From the NCBI RefSeq assembly GCF_000769405.2, contig NZ_CP053439.1, positions 2,852,001 through 2,916,000 on the forward strand: a DNA stretch of 64,000 nucleotides. Direction: 5' to 3'. Both the position numbers and the translations under genes were made by a program. The DNA is from Rhizobium brockwellii. GTDB taxonomy: Bacteria > Pseudomonadota > Alphaproteobacteria > Rhizobiales > Rhizobiaceae. A model generated the notes under the pieces. The model saw only the letters and a list, made by a program, of their open reading frames with translations, was not told where the DNA came from and searched no databases. This document shows positions 45,673 to 54,004 of the stretch, one piece after another (position 1 is the first letter of the stretch; every line of letters begins with the position of its first letter).

Positions 45673-46017
45673 TTAGTCGAGTGCGGCCGTGATGATGAAC
45701 TCGACCTTGTATTTCGGCGCAGCGAGCTTGGCTTCGCTGGTGGCGCGGGCCGGCGGATTGGCCGGGTCGATCCAGCCTTCCCAGACGGCGTTCATCTCGG
45801 CGAAATCGGCGATATCGGACAGATAGATGATCGTCTGCAGGATCTTCGACTTGCTGCTGCCTGATGCAGCCAGCAGGCGGTCGACTTCTGCAAGCGAAGA
45901 CTTGCACTGATCGGTAACGCTTTCGCCCTCGCCGACCTGGCCTGCGAGATAGACCGTGTTGCCGTGAATGACGGCGCCGCTCATGCGCGAGCCGACGTCG
46001 ATACGCTTGATGCTCAT
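45673..46017 (-). CDS. RidA family protein (Rid/YjgF/UK114)
   Basis: This is a 114-residue protein that forms trimers. RidA hydrolyses reactive enamine/imine intermediates released by PLP enzymes. The conserved substrate-binding arginine is Arg91 in PPARATSEAKLA. GNTVYLAGQVGE at the N-terminus and YKVEFIITAALD at the C-terminus are typical. It lies next to a DUF442 gene on the same strand. It is a small subfamily member and may not be the housekeeping RidA. Confidence 0.9.
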   Translation of the reverse strand: MSIKRIDVGSRMSGAVIHGNTVYLAGQVGEGESVTDQCKSSLAEVDRLLAASGSSKSKILQTIIYLSDIADFAEMNAVWEGWIDPANPPARATSEAKLAAPKYKVEFIITAALD

Positions 46018-46089
46018 TATAGTCTCCTGAGTGAATGGAAGGTGAAGGCGTTGAGGTTCAACGTCGGAAAATCGGCGCCCGGAACGGGC

Positions 46090-46428
46090 TCAATTGCGGA
46101 TATGGTGGGTCTTCTGGTAAATCGCCGTCGAGCGTGCCCCGGAACGGCAATAGCCGAGCATCGGCCGCGGGAATTCGTCGAGCGCGTCGACCATGCCCTG
46201 CACGGCTTCCTCGGTCACGCCCATCGGCCCCACAGGCACGTGGGCGATATTCAGGCCGAGTTCCTTGGCGCGCGCCTCGATAACAGAGAACGACGTCTGG
46301 TCGGGACTTTCGTGGTCGGGGCGGTGGCAGACGATCGATTTGAACCCCAGCGCCTTGATCTCGTCGAGCTCCTCAAGCGTGATCTGGCCCGAAACCGAAT
46401 ATTCATCGTCGATCTGGCGAATATCCAT
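46090..46428 (-). CDS. DUF442 / beta-lactamase-hydrolase-like (Blh) phosphatase-fold protein
   Basis: This is a 112-residue protein of the TIGR01244/DUF442 family, a dual-specificity-phosphatase-like fold. LTLEELDEIKALGFKSIVCHRPDHE and the loop YCRSGARS near the C-terminus are the family marks. The same domain is fused to a metallo-beta-lactamase sulfur dioxygenase in rhizobial Blh, which works with the regulator BigR in sulfide detoxification. Here the domain stands alone. A GAGGAGA ribosome site precedes the ATG. The biochemical role is not established. Confidence 0.8.
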   Translation of the reverse strand: MDIRQIDDEYSVSGQITLEELDEIKALGFKSIVCHRPDHESPDQTSFSVIEARAKELGLNIAHVPVGPMGVTEEAVQGMVDALDEFPRPMLGYCRSGARSTAIYQKTHHIRN

Positions 46429-46499
46429 CGTCTTGTCTCCTCAAAAATCGTGGGCTGAAGGTCTACGACGGAGGTCTGCCAGCGTCAACAACACTTCGC

Positions 46500-47339
46500 T
46501 CACAGGAAGGCAAAGGTCAGCGCATAGCTGCGGCTCTCGCCGGGCGCCAACATATTGAACTCACCGGCGGCCTCGAGCTCGTCGCGCGAGATCCAGCGAT
46601 GTGAAACCGGCTCGATGCCGATGATGTGGGCCGGCGCCTTCTGGTTCCGCCAGACCTGTAGATGCGGCAGCGTGTCGGCGCGGAAACGCACCCGCAGCGT
46701 CCTGCCGCCGATTGCGGCGATCGGTCCGAGGCGGACCTCCGCGAACCCCTCCTCCGCAGCCGCCGCCGCGACGCAGAAGATGCCGCCCGGCTCCTCGCCG
46801 AACGTCCAAGGGAAACCGCCATTTTCCAGCATCAGGCCTTCGAGCCGCGTTCCCTCGTCCAGCCATTTGCCGCCGGTGTTCATGTGGTACATCAGGAAGG
46901 TCGGCACCGTCCGATCGCTCGTATTGACGACCCGGTCCTCGAGCCGCACCTCGCCGGTCGCCCCATCGATCCGCCACAGCCGCTCGATGCGCTGCGGCAG
47001 TCCTTCGACGGTGGTGATGTCGATATCGGCGCGGCATTCGGCATTGCCGTTCTCGAACTTTGTCCACAGCACCTTTGCCGCATGGCCGGAGGCCGATCCG
47101 TGCAGCGGATAGACCTTGCCGTCGTCCCGGCCGGGGATCGGCTGGCGGTGGCGGATATGATCCGGCCCGCAGGTGAACAGAAAGCCCTCAAGCGAGTGAT
47201 CGATTCGCGAATCGCCGTCATCGGGAATGGCGCGTTTCGGCGCGATGTCGACGCCGTTGACGATGCACCCGCCGATATCCAGCACCGATGTTTCGTCCAG
47301 CATCAGGCGCGGCCCACTTGCTGCGGCAAATTCGATCAT
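46500..47339 (-). CDS. Aldose-1-epimerase/mutarotase-like protein (DUF4432 type)
   Basis: This is a 279-residue, mostly beta protein. HGSASGHAAKVLW, the central RLEDRVVNTSDRTVPTFLMYHMNTG (conserved His and acidic residues of the galactose-mutarotase fold) and IGIEPVSHRW near the C-terminus fit the DUF4432/mutarotase-like group. It may equilibrate sugar anomers or bind a sugar. The substrate is unknown. The ATG at 47339 has an AAGGAG ribosome site at good spacing; a GTG directly before it is less well placed. Confidence 0.78.
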   Translation of the reverse strand: MIEFAAASGPRLMLDETSVLDIGGCIVNGVDIAPKRAIPDDGDSRIDHSLEGFLFTCGPDHIRHRQPIPGRDDGKVYPLHGSASGHAAKVLWTKFENGNAECRADIDITTVEGLPQRIERLWRIDGATGEVRLEDRVVNTSDRTVPTFLMYHMNTGGKWLDEGTRLEGLMLENGGFPWTFGEEPGGIFCVAAAAAEEGFAEVRLGPIAAIGGRTLRVRFRADTLPHLQVWRNQKAPAHIIGIEPVSHRWISRDELEAAGEFNMLAPGESRSYALTFAFL

Positions 47340-47370
47340 CACGGTCTCCTTGGGGAATTGTCGGCCCCTT

Positions 47371-47480
47371 AGAGCGCCGAGCGTCCTTTCGGACGCACAA
47401 AGGACACTCTAACACTTTGAATCAACGCATCATACTTTCCGAAAAGCGGAATCGATTTTCGCAAAGAAGGATGCGCTAGC
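47371..47480 (+). repeat. Dispersed rhizobial intergenic repeat, copy C (composite)
   Basis: The left half (47371-47423) has hairpin GCGTCC-TTTC-GGACGC and the shared ACACTTTGAATC block. The right half is a second palindromic module bounded by ACGCATCA and GGATGCGCTAG. It lies in the 360-base gap upstream of the L,D-transpeptidase gene. The remaining 47481-47699 is AT-rich and presumably holds that gene's promoter. Confidence 0.65.
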
Positions 47481-47699
47481 GTTAGGTTTCATGCCGCCAT
47501 TCGTCAATCGGCGTCGCCCCGATCTTGCGTTATTGCAGCAACCGTGGATTTTGCGGAACTGACACAAGGACGCAAACGTTTATGAGCAAAAGGAAATCTT
47601 AGTGATTTTCATATTTTGTTCAGCACGCTTTCATAAATTCCACACTAGCGTCAAAATTCGCAGGTGTGTGTCTGCCAGTCACTGTTCGAGGTATCAGAC

Positions 47700-49100
47700 G
47701 TGAATCGCTTTTTGAAGTCGGCATTTTGCCTCGCGGCCGTTCTGGCTGCTCTTGCGGCTACAGCGCCGCAGGCAGGCGCGCAGCAGTTCCGCGATCGCCG
47801 CCAGAGCGATATCGTGCTCGTGACGCCGAGCGGCGAAATCCTCGACTATGTTCCAGCTGGCTATATCTACGCCCGCGACCGTAGCGGCAATCGCGTGTTG
47901 ATCGACGACTATGGCAACGTCGTCGCCACCGAGATGCGCGCGCGGGGCTACTATCCGCCGCGGCCGAGCCCGCGCGAGGTCTATAACGACCAGTATGGCA
48001 ACGACCCCTATTATTCCGACAACAACCCCGATGGCGATACGCGTTATTCCGAGCGCGGTGCCGTCACCGGCGGAATTCCGCGCGATGCGGCGATCGAACG
48101 CCGGCCGCTCGGCGACCAGCCCTATCCCGATGACAACAGCATCGGCAATCCGCAACCCGGCGACGATTATGCCTCGATCGACCCCGACCAGCAGATCCCG
48201 CCCGCCGACCAGCCGAAGGCAGCACCCGATGAGCCTGTCATCACGCTGAAGAACAAGTCGAAGCCCGAGATCGTCGCATTACAGGTCTTCCTCGATCGCG
48301 CCGGCATCTCTCCGGGCGTCATCGACGGCCATATGGGCTCGAACGTCACCAAGGGCATCTATGCCTATGACCAGATGACCGGCTCCAAGCTCGATCCGAA
48401 CGACACCGACGCCATTCTGGAAGAACTGCGCATGAACGGCGGCCTGCCTGTGGTCAGCTACACGATCACGCCGGCCGATGCGGCCGGCCCCTTCGTCGCC
48501 GAGATTCCGGAAGACTATTCGCATAAGGCGTTGCTGCCGTCGCTGGCTTACACCTCGACCACCGAGATGCTCGCCGAGCGTTTCCACATGGATGAAGCTT
48601 TCCTCAAGGAGATGAACCCCGGCGCCGACTTCACCGTTGCCGGCACCGTCATCAAGGTCGTCAATCCGGGCGAGCCGAAGAGCGGCGCGGTCGCCCGCAT
48701 CATCGCCGACAAGGGCCGTAAGCAGGTCTTCGCCTATGACGGTGCCGGCAATCTTCTCGCCGCCTATCCGGCATCGATCGGCTCCACCGATACCCCCTCT
48801 CCGTCAGGCACGGTCACAGTCGAGCGCGTCGCGCTCAATCCCGGCTACACCTACAATCCGAAGATCAATTTCCAGCAGGGCGCCAACGACAAGATCCTCA
48901 ACATTCCGCCCGGCCCGAACGGCCCCGTCGGCACCGTCTGGATGGCGCTCTCCAAGCCGACATACGGCATTCATGGCACGCCCGAGCCTTCCAAGATCGG
49001 CCGCACCCAGAGCCACGGCTGCATCCGCCTGACGAATTGGGATGCCACCGAGCTTGCCAAGATGGTCAAGCAGGGAGTGACGGTCGAATTCGTCGACTGA
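47700..49100 (+). CDS. L,D-transpeptidase (YkuD domain) with long low-complexity linker
   Basis: This is a 466-residue exported enzyme. From the GTG at 47700 there is a signal peptide (about 1-27, ending AGA). A Tyr/Asp/Pro-rich region (about 60-170) is followed by a PG-binding-like helical domain (KPEIVALQVFLDRAGISPGVIDG) and a short LysM-like segment (LAERFHMDEAFLKEMNPG). The C-terminal YkuD domain has GIHGTPEP and the catalytic cysteine in SHGCIRLTNWDA. It makes 3-3 cross-links or anchors proteins to murein. The frame is open upstream to 47664, but the GTG has a GAGG ribosome site and gives the signal peptide. Confidence 0.92.
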   Translation: MNRFLKSAFCLAAVLAALAATAPQAGAQQFRDRRQSDIVLVTPSGEILDYVPAGYIYARDRSGNRVLIDDYGNVVATEMRARGYYPPRPSPREVYNDQYGNDPYYSDNNPDGDTRYSERGAVTGGIPRDAAIERRPLGDQPYPDDNSIGNPQPGDDYASIDPDQQIPPADQPKAAPDEPVITLKNKSKPEIVALQVFLDRAGISPGVIDGHMGSNVTKGIYAYDQMTGSKLDPNDTDAILEELRMNGGLPVVSYTITPADAAGPFVAEIPEDYSHKALLPSLAYTSTTEMLAERFHMDEAFLKEMNPGADFTVAGTVIKVVNPGEPKSGAVARIIADKGRKQVFAYDGAGNLLAAYPASIGSTDTPSPSGTVTVERVALNPGYTYNPKINFQQGANDKILNIPPGPNGPVGTVWMALSKPTYGIHGTPEPSKIGRTQSHGCIRLTNWDATELAKMVKQGVTVEFVD

Positions 49101-49385
49101 GCCGTGCAGCAGTTCCCGTAAAGTGTGAGCGGTTTCAGGCGACATCAAAACATCGCCGGGCCGAGATCGTGTGGAATGATTGCGGCCTGGATCGTCGCCG
49201 ATGAACCGCGCATTTTCGGTACGTGGGTCTAAACAAAGCTCGCTCCAACCCTGGAGCGGGGTGACGTTGTCAGCCCTCGACAATGTCGGCGCCCGAGCTT
49301 CTATGCCATCGCTCAAGCCCAAGCGCCCGTGTAAAAGAGCCGCCAGAAACGGAAATTTGCGATCGCGATGCCGATAGGGCCGGAC

Positions 49386-50492
49386 TTAAGTCCGCGACGC
49401 GAAGCTCAAGCCATTGCTTTCTCGGAACAAATGACACCGGCTGCGATCTACGAACATTCGCAGGAGCGCTCCTTCGTTCGTTGCGAGGTGGTCGGGTAGA
49501 TGCACGATGCTGGGAGCCTCGTTGCCTCGAATCTTGGCATAGATATAGGTCTCAGTCCCGATACTTTCAGCGTAATCGACAACCATTTCAACACTCAGTG
49601 GATCGCTCGAAGCATCATGCTGGATCCGGAAATGGTTGGGCCTAATACCTAGCACGACTTCTTCGCCTTCGGCGGCGCCGGACGCGTCAAAGGGAAGGAC
49701 TATTTCACCAAAACCCGGCACCGCTATCGTCACATCGCCGCGGCTGATGGAAATCAGCTTTCCGTTATAAAAGTTCATCTGCGGCGACCCGATAAAGCCT
49801 GCGACGAACTTGTTGGCCGGAGTTTCGAACAGTTCGAGCGGCGTGCCGACCTGCTCAACCCGCCCGCCATTGAGGACCACGATACGATCGGCCATGGTCA
49901 TCGCCTCGATCTGGTCGTGCGTGACGTAGATCATCGTTGCCCCGAGCCGCTTATGCAATCGGCTGATCTCGCCACGTGTCTGCACGCGAAGGGCGGCGTC
50001 GAGATTGGATAGCGGTTCGTCGAAGAGGAATAGCGACGGGTTTCGAACGATGGCACGGCCGATTGCCACGCGTTGCCGCTGGCCGCCGGAAAGCTGCTTG
50101 GGGCGACGCTGCAAAAGTGGTTCGATCGCCAGCATCCGCGCGGCTTCGATGACGCGCGCGTCGATATCCGTGCGGCTCATCTTGAGGTTCTCCAGGCCGA
50201 ACGACAGGTTTTTTGCGACGGTCATATGCGGATAAAGCGCGTAGGATTGAAACACCATCGCAATACCGCGGTCGCCCGGGGGCGCGGTCGTGACGTCCTG
50301 GTCATCAATGAAGATTTGGCCGGCTGTCGTGTCTTCAAGGCCGGCAATCAAGCGGAGCAAGGTTGATTTTCCGCAACCTGACGGACCGACGAGAACCACG
50401 AATTCGCCCTCGTTCACATTGAGATCAATGCCGTGAAGTATTGAATGATGGCCGAAGCTCTTCGTGACGCTATCCAACTTAAGCCCAGCCAT
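49386..50492 (-). CDS. ABC sugar transporter ATP-binding protein (UgpC/MalK type)
   Basis: This is a 368-residue cytoplasmic ATPase. Walker A is VGPSGCGKST (about 35-44). The Q-loop lies in VFQSYALYPHM, the signature is LSGGQRQRVAIGRA, Walker B is LFLFDEPLSNLDA, and the H-loop is VTHDQIEAM. A C-terminal MalK-type regulatory OB-fold domain starts at about 235 (GSPQMNFYNG). It probably powers the permease pair at 55.9-57.6 kb, though it is 5 kb from them. A 17-bp inverted repeat shared with the other promoters of the locus lies 93 bases upstream. Confidence 0.92.
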   Translation of the reverse strand: MAGLKLDSVTKSFGHHSILHGIDLNVNEGEFVVLVGPSGCGKSTLLRLIAGLEDTTAGQIFIDDQDVTTAPPGDRGIAMVFQSYALYPHMTVAKNLSFGLENLKMSRTDIDARVIEAARMLAIEPLLQRRPKQLSGGQRQRVAIGRAIVRNPSLFLFDEPLSNLDAALRVQTRGEISRLHKRLGATMIYVTHDQIEAMTMADRIVVLNGGRVEQVGTPLELFETPANKFVAGFIGSPQMNFYNGKLISISRGDVTIAVPGFGEIVLPFDASGAAEGEEVVLGIRPNHFRIQHDASSDPLSVEMVVDYAESIGTETYIYAKIRGNEAPSIVHLPDHLATNEGALLRMFVDRSRCHLFRESNGLSFASRT

Positions 50493-50584
50493 ACTCCGTC
50501 CTTCACATTCATCGTCGCTTTTGGGGCTTCAGCCCTACCGACGTTACCCTCGATATGAAATGCAGTTTGCAGGCCCATAATTAG

Positions 50585-50601
50585 TTCGTCAAGATGACGA
50601 A
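50585..50601. promoter_or_regulatory. Predicted ROK-repressor operator, site 1
   Basis: The perfect inverted repeat TTCGTCA-AGA-TGACGAA (flanks extend it to 19 bp, G...C) lies between the divergent ABC ATPase and EamA genes. The same motif with one mismatch occurs at 52961 and 58907. Confidence 0.7.
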
Positions 50602-50658
50602 CGTAAAATTATCTGTTACTGCTCCGCTGGTTCCTCCCCATATGACAGGACTCCTCCC

Positions 50659-51639
50659 ATGAATTTTCAATCCGGCAGGCTTGAGCCTGCCTCCAGACGG
50701 ACGCTGGCCAAGGCATTCTCGTCGGGTGCCAACGGTCGCCGCCTTGATCCGCTTCCCGCTCCACCAGAAGAAAACCGACCAAAAGCGGTTCTGTATATGC
50801 TTCTCGCGGTCACGCTTTTTGCTTTCCTCGATTCCGCTGCAAAGCTATCGGGACGCGAGGTACCGACGTTGGAAGTCGTCTGGTTCCGATTCGCCGTGCA
50901 TTTCGTTCTGGTCGCAGCCGTCCTCAATCCATGGCAGGCCCCGCATGCCTGGCGGACGCGGTCACCGAAGCTCCAGTTGCTGCGCGCCGGCATCCAGATC
51001 TCCTGTACCGGGCTTAATTTTCTGGCGCTTGGCTATCTGCAAATTGCGCAGACACTCTCTATCCAGTTCACGACACCGATATTCGTGACGATCCTGTCGA
51101 TCTTCTTTCTGTCCGAACAGGTCGGCCGCTATCGGTGGTTCGCGATCTTCGCGGGTTTTGCCGGCGTGTTGGTCGTGACCCGTCCGGGAATGGACGGGTT
51201 TCACTGGGCCTTCGGCGTCTCGCTGATCTCGGTCATGGTCGGCGCCAGCTACAACATCCTGACCCGGCATCTGGCGACCACCGAATCTTCAGGCAGCATG
51301 CTGCTGATCATGGCCGCATTTCCGGCAATCATCCTGCTGCCCGTCATGCCATTCGTCTGGAAATGGCCGGAAAGCAGCTACGCCTGGAGCGTTCTTCTTG
51401 CCACGGGATGCTTCGGCGCCGTCAGCCATTTCTTCATGATCCAGGCACATCGCTTCGCCCCCGCCTCATTCCTGGCGCCGCTGCAATACGCCCAGTTCCT
51501 GGCCGTTGTCCTGCTCGGTTTTCTGGTTTTCGGCGACATACCGACAACCTACACCTTCCTTGGCGCAAGCATCGTCATAGCCTCCGGCCTTTTCATCTGG
51601 TACCGCGAGCGCCGTCTATCGAGATCCGCCGCGGAGTAA
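50659..51639 (+). CDS. EamA-family (DMT) transporter
   Basis: This is a 326-residue protein with a 40-residue polar N-terminus and ten predicted helices in two EamA repeats. LFAFLDSAAKLSGREVPTLEVVWFRFAVHF and APLQYAQFLAVVLLGFLVFGDIPTTYTFLGA are conserved. It resembles the EamA protein at 41769. The substrate is unknown. It is divergent from the ABC ATPase gene with operator site 1 between them, so it may belong to the same regulon. It converges on the ROK repressor with a 3-base gap. Confidence 0.86.
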   Translation: MNFQSGRLEPASRRTLAKAFSSGANGRRLDPLPAPPEENRPKAVLYMLLAVTLFAFLDSAAKLSGREVPTLEVVWFRFAVHFVLVAAVLNPWQAPHAWRTRSPKLQLLRAGIQISCTGLNFLALGYLQIAQTLSIQFTTPIFVTILSIFFLSEQVGRYRWFAIFAGFAGVLVVTRPGMDGFHWAFGVSLISVMVGASYNILTRHLATTESSGSMLLIMAAFPAIILLPVMPFVWKWPESSYAWSVLLATGCFGAVSHFFMIQAHRFAPASFLAPLQYAQFLAVVLLGFLVFGDIPTTYTFLGASIVIASGLFIWYRERRLSRSAAE

Positions 51640-51642
51640 GAA

Positions 51643-52845
51643 TCAGAGCGGCGGCGGTGGAAGCCGCCGCTGTTCAGGCAGGATCTGCGGCGAGAAGAGC
51701 AAATTGTGGACGTGGTTCAGCCCGATCGCGAGAGCTCCCACCAACGTTGCCCGATTGCCGAGCACGCTCGCCTTGACGTCGATCGTACGCCGGCTGGCCT
51801 TTTCAATACCAAGGCCTACGCGATCGACGATCATCGGATGGCGCCCGATGCTGCCGCCGAGCACGACAGTCTTGGGGTCGACGACGGCATAGACGGCGAC
51901 GATGAGCAGGGCCGCGATATCGGCGACTTTGCCGATTACGTCGGTCGCGATGGGATCGCCCGTCTCTGCAAGGCTCATGATATCGCGGACGGAGGTTCCC
52001 TCCACGCCGCCGGCTCGAGCGTAAAGTTCGGTGATGCCCTGCGCACCAATCGCACATTCGAGTGCGCCGCGTTCAAGGCTGTCGTCAGCATAGGGATCGG
52101 CTCCGAACGGCATATAGGAGATTTCCCCCGCCGCCCCGCTCGCTCCCCGCATCAGTTTTCCATCCTGGAGGACACCCAAGCCGATGCCGGTCCCAAGAGA
52201 TACGAAAGCGACCGAGTCTATCGCCGCAGCGCAGCCCTGCCAGGATTCTCCGATGACTGCGGCATTGACGTCGTTTTCAAGCACGACCGTGCAGCCAAGG
52301 CGACCGTTCAACACCCGACCAAGGTCGATCCCGCCGATATCCGCGAGATTGGGTGCCATCGACAGAGCGCCTGTAGCCGGATCGACCACGCCGGGCGTTG
52401 CCACTGCGGCGACGAGCACGTTTTCGGAAGTAATGCCGGTGTCAGTCAGCATCTGCGACAATATCGCCTCAACCTGTTCGATCAGATGATAGCCGCCTCG
52501 CCTGTCCGACAGATATTCCCTTTCGGCGACGATATTGCCGACGATATTGACGAGTCCGATGCGCGTCGTCGTCGGCCCCATATCGATGCCGACGGCGTAG
52601 CCCGCATTTCCATTCACCTCATAGGTGATTGCCGTGCGGCCGACGCGTCCGCTGGTGACGCCCTTTTCGCGAACCCATCCGCTTTCTTCCAGGGTACGGA
52701 TCACTTCGGACATCGTCTGCTTCGAAAGCCCGGTGAGTTTGGAAAGTTCCGCGCGGGAGGTCGGCCCGGATTGCAGGAGAACATCCATGACGGCGCGAAC
52801 GGAGATCTGGCGAAGCACAGGAGGCGCGTTTTCGGTTATGGCCAT
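51643..52845 (-). CDS. ROK-family transcriptional repressor
   Basis: This is a 400-residue regulator. The N-terminal winged helix (about 12-75) includes GPTSRAELSKLTGLSKQTMSEVIRTLEE. The ROK sugar-binding domain (about 82-385) has the phosphate-loop segment GIDMGPTTTRIGL, VLENDVNAAVIGE and VSLGTGIGLGVL. The glycine-rich loop is altered (MGPTTT instead of LGGTK), consistent with loss of kinase activity. The zinc-binding Cys motif of many ROK proteins is missing. The C-terminus ends RRLPPPPL. It probably binds the 17-bp repeats of the locus and is released by the transported sugar or its phosphate. Confidence 0.92.
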   Translation of the reverse strand: MAITENAPPVLRQISVRAVMDVLLQSGPTSRAELSKLTGLSKQTMSEVIRTLEESGWVREKGVTSGRVGRTAITYEVNGNAGYAVGIDMGPTTTRIGLVNIVGNIVAEREYLSDRRGGYHLIEQVEAILSQMLTDTGITSENVLVAAVATPGVVDPATGALSMAPNLADIGGIDLGRVLNGRLGCTVVLENDVNAAVIGESWQGCAAAIDSVAFVSLGTGIGLGVLQDGKLMRGASGAAGEISYMPFGADPYADDSLERGALECAIGAQGITELYARAGGVEGTSVRDIMSLAETGDPIATDVIGKVADIAALLIVAVYAVVDPKTVVLGGSIGRHPMIVDRVGLGIEKASRRTIDVKASVLGNRATLVGALAIGLNHVHNLLFSPQILPEQRRLPPPPL

Positions 52846-52930
52846 GTTCGAACTATCCGCCGGTCGGTCTTTTGTTGCAAACTGATGTCCCTGCTTTTTC
52901 CATGAATGCCGGTGGATTTCAAACTGGTTG

Positions 52931-52977
52931 TTGACAGCTCACGGACGCAGCAATATTAAATTCGTCAACCTGCCGAA
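52931..52977 (+). promoter_or_regulatory. Sigma-70-type promoter with ROK operator, site 2
   Basis: TTGACA (52931-52936), a 17-bp spacer and TATTAA (52954-52959) form a near-consensus promoter for the ROK kinase gene. The operator TTCGTCA-ACC-TGCCGAA (52961-52977, one mismatch in symmetry) begins one base after the -10 element, over the expected start site. Confidence 0.78.
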
Positions 52978-52999
52978 CAAATATAGCAGAGGACTGCTT

Positions 53000-54004
53000 T
53001 TGTCAAATATTTCAGCCATTGCGTCGAGTTTGCGCAAACAGCCTCACAGCCGTTGCGCCACGCCATCAGCTGCACGTTCCGATGTGGTCATCGGTGTCGA
53101 TCTCGGTGGCACTAAGGTGCTTGCTGGCGTCGCAGATCGGAATGGAAATGTTCTGGCCAGGACCTCGGAGCCGACGGAGCACGGAGCTGACGCGCCAGTT
53201 CTCAAGCAGATACCGCAGATGATTCTGTCTCTTCTCGAGCAGTGCGGTGACTGCGTCCGACTGAGCAAAGTTGTCGTTGGCATTCCAAGCGCCGTCTCAC
53301 CTGCCACAGGACTTGCTTCCCTCTCCCCCCATCTTGCGATTCCCGCGGACCGCCCGCTTGCTGATGTGCTGTCGGAGAGCCTGCCATGTCCTGTTGTTGT
53401 CGAAAACGACGTCAATCTCGCCGCATTCGCCGAGGCCACGCTCGGCAAAGGCCGTGACTTGGGGTCGCTTGCGTTCGTTGCGTTTGGAACGGGTGTCGGC
53501 ATGGGCCTTGTGGTTGGCGGAAACCTTTTTCGCGGCCAGCATGGCCGGGCCGGCGAACTCGGCTTGCTGCCGTTGGGCTTCAATCCGCACGAGACGGCGC
53601 CGAAGGCGCGCGCCGGCCTCTTTGAGGATCAGGTCGACTCACCCGCGATCCGTAGTCTCTATGGCGATGGAACGGTGACGGTCAGCGAGATTTTTGCCCG
53701 CTCTCTGGCAGGCGATGAAGATGCCAGGGCCGTGATCGAGGCTGCGGCGAAATCGGCCTCGGTCGGTATTGCGTCAGTCCAGGCACTGTTCGATCCCGCG
53801 ATCACCGTGCTCGGTGGCGGCATTGGCTCGCGACCGGAGTTCGTCGAGGCGGTCAGGCGGCATATGAACGCCTTGCTCCCATTCGAGGCCCGAATCGAAG
53901 CTACGAGCCTCGGTCCGGATGCCGGCATGCTCGGAGCGATCATGCTCGGGCTGACCGATATTGCCGGTTTTGGAGAAGATGGACAACAGGAGGCCGCCCT
54001 ATGA
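53000..54004 (+). CDS. ROK-family sugar kinase
   Basis: This is a cytoplasmic kinase of 334 residues from a TTG start at 53000. That start is chosen because an AGAGGA ribosome site (52988-52993) is correctly spaced and the frame further upstream runs into the promoter. The ATP loop is VDLGGTKVLAG (about 33-43). The catalytic aspartate is in VENDVNLAAFAE. VAFGTGVGMGLVVGG and GRAGELGLLPLG follow. The zinc-site cysteines of classical ROK glucokinases are absent. It probably phosphorylates the imported or released sugar. The stop overlaps the next gene as ATGA. Confidence 0.88.
   Translation: MSNISAIASSLRKQPHSRCATPSAARSDVVIGVDLGGTKVLAGVADRNGNVLARTSEPTEHGADAPVLKQIPQMILSLLEQCGDCVRLSKVVVGIPSAVSPATGLASLSPHLAIPADRPLADVLSESLPCPVVVENDVNLAAFAEATLGKGRDLGSLAFVAFGTGVGMGLVVGGNLFRGQHGRAGELGLLPLGFNPHETAPKARAGLFEDQVDSPAIRSLYGDGTVTVSEIFARSLAGDEDARAVIEAAAKSASVGIASVQALFDPAITVLGGGIGSRPEFVEAVRRHMNALLPFEARIEATSLGPDAGMLGAIMLGLTDIAGFGEDGQQEAAL

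Noticed and set aside
49101..49385. Gap between the L,D-transpeptidase and ABC ATPase genes
   Set aside because: Contains fragments that resemble rhizobial repeats (near 49115-49140), but no clear ends or hairpins could be defined, and no gene was seen.
51648..51672. GC-rich hairpin between convergent EamA and ROK genes
   Set aside because: It lies in the coding end of the ROK gene (RRLPPPPL) and has no T tract, so it is not called a terminator.
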